Source of the DNA: JBGPLJ01 sp041486385
GTDB taxonomy: Bacteria > Pseudomonadota > Gammaproteobacteria > Steroidobacterales > Steroidobacteraceae
Assembly: GCA_041486385.1 (NCBI GenBank)
Contig: JBGPLJ010000189.1
Location: 1 to 7,193, forward strand
Reading direction: 5' to 3'
DNA length: 7,193 bases
Position 1 is the first letter of the stretch. Every line of letters begins with the position of its first letter. A program made the position numbers and the translations under genes. Shown here piece by piece: positions 1 through 4,698 of the stretch. Under the pieces are notes generated by a model that was not told the DNA's origin, did no database searches, and saw only the letters and a program-made list of their open reading frames with translations.

Positions 1-56
1 CAAAGTCGAAGGGTGTCCGCTGAGAACGATTTCGATTCTTTTGAGGCCCGCAGCAT
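1..56 (-). CDS. Probable 5' end of an unidentified gene, cut by the left edge
   Basis: On the minus strand an ATG at 56-54 is preceded by AGGAG (70-66) with a 9-base spacer. It opens a frame that stays open to the window edge, with 18 complete codons reading MLRASKESKSFSADTLRL. It lies 35 bases beyond the stop of the acetyltransferase gene on the same strand, so it could be the third gene of a permease-acetyltransferase transcript. There is too little sequence to recognise a family. The call rests only on the ribosome binding site, spacing and orientation, and the ATG could be fortuitous. Confidence 0.4.
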   Translation of the reverse strand, partial: MLRASKESKSFSADTLRL

Positions 57-65
57 TCCAACTGT

Positions 66-70
66 CTCCT
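66..70 (-). promoter_or_regulatory. Shine-Dalgarno site for the partial left-edge gene
   Basis: The minus strand reads AGGAG here, 9 bases before an ATG at 56-54. It lies in the short gap after the acetyltransferase stop and is the main reason for proposing a gene start at the left edge. Confidence 0.4.
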
Positions 71-91
71 GGGCGGCTGTCTCGGCGCCCG

Positions 92-616
92 CTAGCGATT
101 CGGAAACAGATCAAGCTCCATGCACACAGTGCTCTCGCAAAAAGACTCCGGAACCTCGTTGTACGCGGCGCGCTCCTGAAATCCTAGCCTCCGGTACATC
201 GTGAGCGCCGAGGTCATGAAGGTCGTTGTCTCCAGCCGAATTAAGCGATAGTGGGCCCGCCGCGCTTCGTCAATCAGCAGCGAGGCCATTCGCGCACCGA
301 TCCCTTGGGCGCGATAGGCGTCGCGCACATACAGGCGCTTCAGTTCGCAGATCTTCGGGGTGAGTTTGCTGAACGCGCCGCATCCGGCGGCTTCGCGTCC
401 ATCCATGGCGAGAAGCAGGAAGCCATCCGGTGGGGCGTATTCACCTGGAAGCTGGAATTCGCCGGTCTTGTAATAGAACTTCTCTGCCAGGCTCCCATCG
501 AGCCCGAGTGCGAGGACTTGCGAGCAATCCCACTCCATCAATTCGAGCATGAGCGCTCGCGCCTGCTCGAAGTGAGCAGGCGTCGAGGCCGGTGTCAGCT
601 CAACGCGCACGCGCAC
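92..616 (-). CDS. GNAT-family N-acetyltransferase
   Basis: Predicted cytoplasmic acetyltransferase of 174 residues, a normal length for a single-domain GNAT protein, transferring acetyl from acetyl-CoA to an unidentified amine. The acetyl-CoA pyrophosphate loop (motif A) is clear at residues 101-110 (YRAQGIGARM, matching the R/Q-x-x-G-x-G/A pattern). It follows a beta strand with LKRLYV at 92-97. Motif B is visible around 138-146 (LTMYRRLGF), typical of the fold's C-terminal half. The start is a GTG at 616-614, 17 bases inside the 3' end of the permease gene; a second in-frame GTG at 610-608 is possible. No strong Shine-Dalgarno precedes it, so translation is probably coupled to that of the permease. 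The substrate cannot be read from sequence. The pairing with an amino-acid permease hints at an amino acid or related amine, but this is inference. Confidence 0.9.
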   Translation of the reverse strand: MRVRVELTPASTPAHFEQARALMLELMEWDCSQVLALGLDGSLAEKFYYKTGEFQLPGEYAPPDGFLLLAMDGREAAGCGAFSKLTPKICELKRLYVRDAYRAQGIGARMASLLIDEARRAHYRLIRLETTTFMTSALTMYRRLGFQERAAYNEVPESFCESTVCMELDLFPNR

Positions 617-1949
617 TTAACTTTCGGCTCGCCCACCAGTAACACGGAGCAGATAGTGCAACCAGGCTGGCGGCGAAGAATCCCGATGCCGGATCGTCGA
701 TGACCCCGCCAACGAGAAACACCAGCGTGCCGAGCAGAGCGATCGCGGGCGTGACGGGATAACCCCAGGCACGAAACGGTCGCGGTGCGTCAGCTTCAGT
801 GAGGCGCAAAACGAAAATCGCGACATAGGCCGACAGATAGTTGAGCAGAAACACCACCGCGGTCACCGCCACCAGCTGCGCGAGCGTGCCGCTGAAAATC
901 AGCGCGATCGCGGCTCCCGCGGTGATTCCAAGTGCGACTCGAGGTGTGCCACCCGCGCCGACGCTGGTCGTTTTTGCAGTCAGAAGACCGTCGCGTCCGA
1001 GCGCGTACAGGACCCTGGGGCCTGTCAGCAACAGGGCATTGCCGAGTCCCCACAAGATGAGCAGCGAGAGCGCGGTGACGAAGACGGATCCGAACTGCGG
1101 GAAAAGCTCGCGAGCGACATCCGCGGCTGGCAGCTTCGAAGCCGCGAGCACCGGAATCGGCAAGGCATAGACGAATGCGGCATTGATGAGAACGAAAAGG
1201 GCCGTCAGCAGCAAGGTGTTGCCGATGATGGCGCGCGGCAGCGCTCGAGCGGCATCAACGGTTTCCTCCGCGAGGTAAATGGAAGAATACCAGCCATCGT
1301 ACGTAAAGATCACCGTGCGCAGCGCAATCGCGAACGCCGCGAACATGCCAAGCGACACGAGAGTCTGCGACGTCGCCAAAGCGGGCACGGAGCTCGCCGC
1401 GCTGCTCGCTCCCGGAAGCGTGAAACTTCCCAAGGCCAACGCAACGAGGAGCAGCCCCACGGTTGCACTGAATATCCCTTGCAGGCCGCCGCCGACTCGG
1501 ACGCCGATCCAGTGAAGACTCATCAGCGTTGCGATCTCGAACGCTGCGACCAGCTGAGTATGATCGGCGAAAGGCGGATAGAGCGTGCCGGCAATGTCGG
1601 CGGCAGCCGTTGCCGACGTCGCAAGCGCCAGGCAATTGAGCATCCAGTCGTTCCAACCGACCAGAAAGCCGACCCCGGGACCGAAGGCGCGCCGCGCATA
1701 GACATAGAAGCCGCCGGCGCTCGGCGACATGGCCGCGAGTTCGGAAAGGGTGATTGCCCCGACCGTCGCGTACAGTCCGCCCAATATCCACACGAGCAGG
1801 ATCAACGTAGGATCGCCGAGTGCCGCGGCCACCGTGCCCGGCAGCCTCAGGATTCCCGTGCCTAGTGTGCCGCCGAAAGCGAGTGCAAAGCTGAACCCCA
1901 AACCCAGGATTCGATTCAATGCGGGTCGACTGGTGCTCGTGCCCCTCAC
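600..1949 (-). CDS. APC-superfamily amino-acid permease
   Basis: Inner-membrane transporter of 449 residues, the usual size for APC-superfamily carriers with about 12 membrane helices. Family signatures are visible in order. The unwound TM1 motif GGTLGTGI is at 26-33. A TM2-TM3 stretch with ELAAMSPSAGGFYVYARRAF is at 70-89. The TM6 motif FTYDGW is at 215-220, followed by EET at 228-230. GRDGLL is at 318-323 with GTPR at 334-337, and the late PFRAWGYP signature is at 390-397. This pattern resembles LAT-type/SLC7-like bacterial permeases that exchange or import neutral amino acids; the substrate is not deducible. The start is a GTG at 1949-1947 behind a strong AGGAGG. The gene overlaps the acetyltransferase by 17 bases and probably shares a transcript with it. 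It is divergent from the aminotransferase operon. Confidence 0.93.
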   Translation of the reverse strand: MRGTSTSRPALNRILGLGFSFALAFGGTLGTGILRLPGTVAAALGDPTLILLVWILGGLYATVGAITLSELAAMSPSAGGFYVYARRAFGPGVGFLVGWNDWMLNCLALATSATAAADIAGTLYPPFADHTQLVAAFEIATLMSLHWIGVRVGGGLQGIFSATVGLLLVALALGSFTLPGASSAASSVPALATSQTLVSLGMFAAFAIALRTVIFTYDGWYSSIYLAEETVDAARALPRAIIGNTLLLTALFVLINAAFVYALPIPVLAASKLPAADVARELFPQFGSVFVTALSLLILWGLGNALLLTGPRVLYALGRDGLLTAKTTSVGAGGTPRVALGITAGAAIALIFSGTLAQLVAVTAVVFLLNYLSAYVAIFVLRLTEADAPRPFRAWGYPVTPAIALLGTLVFLVGGVIDDPASGFFAASLVALSAPCYWWASRKLSARAR

Positions 1950-1958
1950 GTGTCCGCT

Positions 1959-1964
1959 CCTCCT
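1959..1964 (-). promoter_or_regulatory. Shine-Dalgarno site fixing the GTG start of the permease
   Basis: The minus strand reads AGGAGG at 1964-1959, with nine bases between it and the GTG at 1949-1947. This perfect site supports GTG as the true start, although no ATG is available nearby. Confidence 0.8.
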
Positions 1965-2038
1965 GTCGGGACTCGTCCTGGCCTACGGTGCCGAAGCATA
2001 CTGAGGCAACCTCTAGGCCGTCATCAAAATCTGGAACA

Positions 2039-2347
2039 GTGTCTTCTCAGCTCTGTCAGTTCCTGATCCCGCTCCTGCTGGTTGTCACGGCGAACACTGG
2101 GGCCTGGGCGGCAGCGCGCGTCCTCGGTAGACGCTGGACGGCACCACTCGACAATGGGAGAACGTGGCGTGATGGAACTCGGCCTCTGGTTAGCCACAAG
2201 ACGTGGCGGGGCTAGATCGCTGCCGTCGTTGTGTGCGGCGTGACGGCGCAGTTTCTCCGACTCGGGCTCGGGCTCGTCGAATGTCTGATCATCACGGCGA
2301 TATTCGCTGTGCTTGACATCGCGGGCACCAAAGTGCGCTACCTCTGA
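2039..2347 (+). pseudogene. Decayed CDP-archaeol synthase-like (CarS/DUF46) membrane protein gene
   Basis: A plus-strand frame from a GTG at 2039 reads a hydrophobic helix (FLIPLLLVVTANTGAW), then ARVLGRRWTAPLDNGRTWRDG and HKTWRG. It then meets TAG at 2213-2215. The same frame continues beyond the TAG as IAAVVVCGVTAQFLRLGLGL and IITAIFAVLDIAGTKVRYL, ending at TGA 2345-2347. The run helix, LGRRW, P-L/I-D-x-G-R, DG, KTWRG, helix, then LGD-like plus KR-rich end is characteristic of the CarS/DUF46 family, which is also found in bacteria. Intact members are about 160-180 residues; this remnant is about 102 codons and is short at the C-terminus. A degenerate continuation in another frame may run to about 2397. 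Homology is judged by eye from remembered family motifs. A sequencing error at the TAG is an alternative, but the missing Gly before Asp in the LDIAG segment and the early TGA favour real decay. Confidence 0.6.
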
Positions 2348-2423
2348 GGCTGCGTGTGGGGATTGGCTCGAGTTGCACCTTGTTCCCGCCGATAGCGCGG
2401 CGTGGTAGCGTCCCGCATCTTCC
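2348..2423. other. Leader region upstream of the aminotransferase operon
   Basis: This stretch must carry the promoter of the plus-strand operon unless transcription starts inside the pseudogene. I see no convincing -35/-10 pair, operator palindrome or hairpin. Frame +1 here (about 2338-2397) may hold a degenerate tail of the CarS-like pseudogene (TSEAACGDWLELHLVPA resembles the family's C-terminal S-x-A-x-G-L-D-Q-x-P-E-x-L-L-P segment), but the match is weak. Confidence 0.3.
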
Positions 2424-2429
2424 GAGGAG
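2424..2429 (+). promoter_or_regulatory. Shine-Dalgarno site of the aminotransferase gene
   Basis: GAGGAG lies six bases before the ATG at 2436. It fixes the start so that the whole twin-arginine leader, including its 20-residue N-region, is translated. Confidence 0.8.
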
Positions 2430-2435
2430 ACGCCC

Positions 2436-3593
2436 ATGTCCGCTAACCCGCATAGCGTTGCTGACGACCCGGCCTCATTCACTTTGCCGCGTCTGACACG
2501 CCGCGCTGCTCTGATCGGAGCGGCCGCCTTTCTTGCCCCGATTCCTTCAAGCTTCCTCACTGCAGCGCCGAGCGCCGCGGCAGACAAGTCGGGCTTGATC
2601 AAGCTCGACGGCAACGAGAATCCTTACGGTCCTTCGCCCGCCGCACGTCGGGCGATTCTCGCAAGCGCCGGCGACGCGCCGCGTTATGCGGATGAGACGA
2701 TCACCGAGTTGACGAAACAGCTCGCCGCGCACGAGGGCGTCGATGTCTCGCAGATCGTGATCGGCACGGGGTCGGGTGAACTCCTCAGGATGGCGGGGCT
2801 CCTCGCCGCGACGACAACCCCGGCTGCCGAACTCGTAGCCTCGAGACCGACCTATGAAGAACTGCCGGTGTTCGCCGGGAAACTGGGGCTCAAGGTGCAC
2901 TGGGTTGCGCCGGACGCCGATCATCGCCACGATCTTCCGGCCATGCGCGGAGCGATCACGGATCTCACGCGCCTTGTCTACGTCTGCAACCCCAACAATC
3001 CAACCGGGACCGCGGTCGCGCGCGATGCGCTCGAGACCTTCATCCGGTCGGTTCCGGCGAATTGCACCGTGATCGTCGATGAGGCTTACATGGATCTTGT
3101 CGATCAACCGGGTGTCGCGACGGTCGCGCCGCTCGTGAAGGACATCCCCAACATGATCGTGCTGCGGACGTTCTCGAAGATCCATGGACTCGCAGGACTT
3201 CGGATCGGTTACGGAATCACGCCCGAGCCGCTCGCACGACGTTTCGCTGCGCTGTCACTCACCTGGCCGAACTCGACGGGACTTGCGGCCGCGATCGCGA
3301 GCTTCAACGACCATGCGTTCCTGAAGACGACACGTGCCGCGCTCGTTGGCGACCGCGCGCGCGTGCACGCGACGCTCGATCGGATGGGGCTCAAGCGAAC
3401 CGAGGCGCAGGGTAACTTTGTGTTCTTCGATACCGGAGCGCCCGTGAAGCGCTTTCAGGACCGCATGCTCGCCGACGGCATCAAGGTCGGTCGTCACTTC
3501 GACGGCTACGACACGTGGGCGCGCGTCACGATCGGCGTACATCGCGAGGTCGATAAGTTTCTTGCCGCGCTCCCGCGCGCGCTCGGCGCGTGA
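2436..3593 (+). CDS. Tat-exported PLP-dependent aminotransferase, HisC-like (class I/II fold)
   Basis: Fold-type I aminotransferase of 385 residues that should move an amino group between an amino acid and a 2-oxoacid. PLP-site motifs are in order: the substrate-arm motif DGNENPYG at 58-65, GTGSGELL at 110-117, NPNNPTG at 185-191, and DEAY at 215-218 (Asp to the PLP pyridine nitrogen, Tyr to O3'). TFSK at 245-248 carries the Schiff-base Lys248, GLRIGYG at 254-260 the phosphate-binding Arg, and R363 (ARVTIG) the likely substrate-carboxylate Arg. All key residues look intact, so it should be active. The N-terminus carries a twin-arginine leader (LTRRAALIG at 20-28, hydrophobic stretch, Ala-rich cleavage region near 46-50), predicting folded export to the periplasm. 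That is unusual for this family. It resembles histidinol-phosphate aminotransferase, but no other his gene is near and export argues against that role; an aromatic or other amino-acid substrate is possible. The next gene starts 37 bases after its stop on the same strand, so it is probably the first gene of a four-gene operon. Confidence 0.9.
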   Translation: MSANPHSVADDPASFTLPRLTRRAALIGAAAFLAPIPSSFLTAAPSAAADKSGLIKLDGNENPYGPSPAARRAILASAGDAPRYADETITELTKQLAAHEGVDVSQIVIGTGSGELLRMAGLLAATTTPAAELVASRPTYEELPVFAGKLGLKVHWVAPDADHRHDLPAMRGAITDLTRLVYVCNPNNPTGTAVARDALETFIRSVPANCTVIVDEAYMDLVDQPGVATVAPLVKDIPNMIVLRTFSKIHGLAGLRIGYGITPEPLARRFAALSLTWPNSTGLAAAIASFNDHAFLKTTRAALVGDRARVHATLDRMGLKRTEAQGNFVFFDTGAPVKRFQDRMLADGIKVGRHFDGYDTWARVTIGVHREVDKFLAALPRALGA

Positions 3594-3618
3594 AGTGGTA
3601 GATTCGATCATCAAGATC

Positions 3619-3623
3619 AGGGG
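3619..3623 (+). promoter_or_regulatory. Shine-Dalgarno site deciding the cytochrome start
   Basis: AGGGG with a seven-base spacer to the ATG at 3631. It selects this ATG over an in-frame upstream ATG at 3562, which lies inside the aminotransferase gene and would place 23 charged residues ahead of the signal peptide. Confidence 0.7.
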
Positions 3624-3630
3624 CACGTCG

Positions 3631-3951
3631 ATGCGGATGTACCACGTCGGAATTGCCATGGCGTTGGCCATCATCGGCCTTGGAGCCCTTCTGGCGCAGG
3701 CTGCCGATCCCCCGCGCGATGCGAACCGCGTCTACGAGATTACCTGCCACTATTGCCACGACAACGGCATCGGGATGGTGCTGAAGGGCGCCCATTTTCC
3801 ACCCGAGCGGATTGAGCTCGCCGTGCGACAGGGCCATGCCAGCATGCCGGCATTCCTGCCCTCGTACATCACGGACGCCGAGCTCGCTGCGCTCGCACAG
3901 ATGCTCAGCGAGTCCGCGCCGCCCGCCGCTGCTCCGGGAACAAAACCATGA
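3631..3951 (+). CDS. Small periplasmic c-type cytochrome, PchC-like
   Basis: Class I c-type cytochrome of 106 residues, expected to accept electrons from the flavoprotein encoded downstream. A Sec-type signal peptide covers about residues 1-24 (hydrophobic core 7-21, AQA-A cleavage). The heme-attachment motif is CHYCH at 39-43 (Cys39, Cys42, axial His43), and the probable distal ligand is Met72 in ASMPAF. The segment after it, PSYITDAELAAL, matches the S-Y-x-x-D-x-x-L pattern of PchC, the cytochrome subunit of p-cresol methylhydroxylase, as I remember it; the mature size of about 80 residues also fits. The C-terminus is a short Ala/Pro tail. The gene is 37 bases after the aminotransferase stop and overlaps the next gene by four bases (ATGA at 3948-3951), indicating translational coupling. 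Heme would be attached in the periplasm. Cytochrome identity is certain; the PchC-like assignment is strong with the gene order considered. Confidence 0.92.
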   Translation: MRMYHVGIAMALAIIGLGALLAQAADPPRDANRVYEITCHYCHDNGIGMVLKGAHFPPERIELAVRQGHASMPAFLPSYITDAELAALAQMLSESAPPAAAPGTKP

Positions 3952-4673
3952 GCGTGCGCCGTCGCAGCTTTCTACAGGGCTCGTTGAGTGCCAGCGTCCT
4001 GCTCCTCGCCGCTCCCGCCGATCTGCTCATGGGCAGAGCGGATGCGGCCGGCCTCCCGGTGCGCTCGACCGCTTCCGGCACCCGCCGCATCCTGCTGTTG
4101 CGCTCTGCCGGCGATGATGCCTTCGCCTTGCCCGCGCTTGAGATCGCCCTTCGCAACGGCTACTCGCCCGTTGAGTCACTCGTCTTGAGCGAGCGGCTCG
4201 TTGGATCCCCCGGCGCCTTCACGAAGGTCCTCAGCGAGTATCGGGGCGCAAGACTGATCGGCGTCATGGATGACCGCACGCACACGTTGCTCGAGGAGAC
4301 CCTGCGCGATCTTGGCGGATCGGTGCTTTGTCGAGGGCATCATCGCGGACTGCTGCATGAGGCAGCTGCTTCGCGGCATGCGTTCATGACCACCGGCGCG
4401 ACGCGCGGGATCGGGAGCGCACTGGCGCGCGCGCTCACCGCCCAGAGCGCAGAGTTCCTGGTGCAGGAGCACTCGCTGTTCGACGATGGAGTTGAAGCGC
4501 GCGATGCATTGTCACTGCCGGCCGCGCCATGGGCTCAAGTCCTCGGTACCTCCTACGCGCTGATGGCTGTGGGGCTGTGGACAGCCGGCCCGGTCAGAGC
4601 GGAGCAGCGTCGCGGTACAGCCGCGGAGCCGCCGCGGTCGCAGGCGGTCGTCTCGCTGGTCGCAGAGGTTTGA
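3948..4673 (+). CDS. Tat-leader protein of unknown function in PchX position
   Basis: A 241-residue protein I cannot assign to a domain family. The N-terminus is a textbook twin-arginine leader: RRRSFLQG at 4-11, hydrophobic core 12-28, and an ADA-A cleavage site near 33. The mature part, about 208 residues, looks globular, with ILLLRSAGDDAFALPALEIAL near 48-68 and one Cys (Cys128 in SVLCRGHH). There is no heme motif, no clear metal cluster and no obvious membrane helix beyond a hydrophobic patch at 202-212. The MTTGATRGIGSALARAL stretch at 147-163 superficially recalls the TGxxxGIG of short-chain dehydrogenases, but the rest of that fold is missing. The start overlaps the cytochrome stop (ATGA) and the flavoprotein start follows 25 bases after its stop. 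In Pseudomonas pchC-pchX-pchF clusters an uncharacterised gene occupies the same place. I infer a role in assembly or export of the signal-less flavoprotein; this is not shown by sequence. Confidence 0.8.
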   Translation: MSVRRRSFLQGSLSASVLLLAAPADLLMGRADAAGLPVRSTASGTRRILLLRSAGDDAFALPALEIALRNGYSPVESLVLSERLVGSPGAFTKVLSEYRGARLIGVMDDRTHTLLEETLRDLGGSVLCRGHHRGLLHEAAASRHAFMTTGATRGIGSALARALTAQSAEFLVQEHSLFDDGVEARDALSLPAAPWAQVLGTSYALMAVGLWTAGPVRAEQRRGTAAEPPRSQAVVSLVAEV

Positions 4674-4685
4674 GGCCGCAAGCGC

Positions 4686-4690
4686 AGGAG
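4686..4690 (+). promoter_or_regulatory. Shine-Dalgarno site deciding the flavoprotein start
   Basis: AGGAG at 4686-4690 is followed by two possible in-frame GTG starts. The GTG at 4690 overlaps the site and could not use it. The GTG at 4699 has an eight-base spacer, so 4699 is preferred. Confidence 0.7.
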
Positions 4691-4698
4691 TGCAACTG

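Noticed and set aside
251..703. A 150-codon plus-strand frame over the acetyltransferase gene.
   Set aside because: It is antisense to a clear GNAT domain, has no family features and has no ribosome site.
2213..2215. Recoding of the amber codon (pyrrolysine or readthrough) in the CarS-like frame.
   Set aside because: Many genes here end in TAG as a normal stop (6246, 6253, 92), no recoding element is visible, and the frame shows other signs of decay.
2263..2280. Short GGGCTC tandem repeat (ctcgggctcgggctcgt).
   Set aside because: It has under three units and encodes LGLGL of a membrane helix in the remnant. No evidence of an active repeat.
2372..2410. Possible sigma70 promoter boxes (TTGCAC at 2373-2378, TTGTTC at 2380-2385) before the aminotransferase.
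   Set aside because: No acceptable -10 hexamer lies at 16-18 bases. The best candidate (TGGTAG) matches only two of six positions.
2024..2614. A 196-codon open frame on the minus strand covering the intergenic gap and the start of the aminotransferase gene.
   Set aside because: Its product is low-complexity and charged with no recognisable motif, and it runs opposite both the aminotransferase 5' end and the CarS-like remnant. It is a GC-rich antisense shadow.
3562..3630. A 23-residue N-terminal extension of the cytochrome from an ATG at 3562.
   Set aside because: It lies inside the aminotransferase coding region, is highly charged, and would bury the signal peptide. The AGGGG plus ATG at 3631 is better.
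4387..4437. A short-chain-dehydrogenase-like TGATRGIGSALARAL motif in the X-like protein.
   Set aside because: The motif sits far from the N-terminus, with no YxxxK, no NNAG and no Rossmann strand pattern before it. The resemblance is probably chance.
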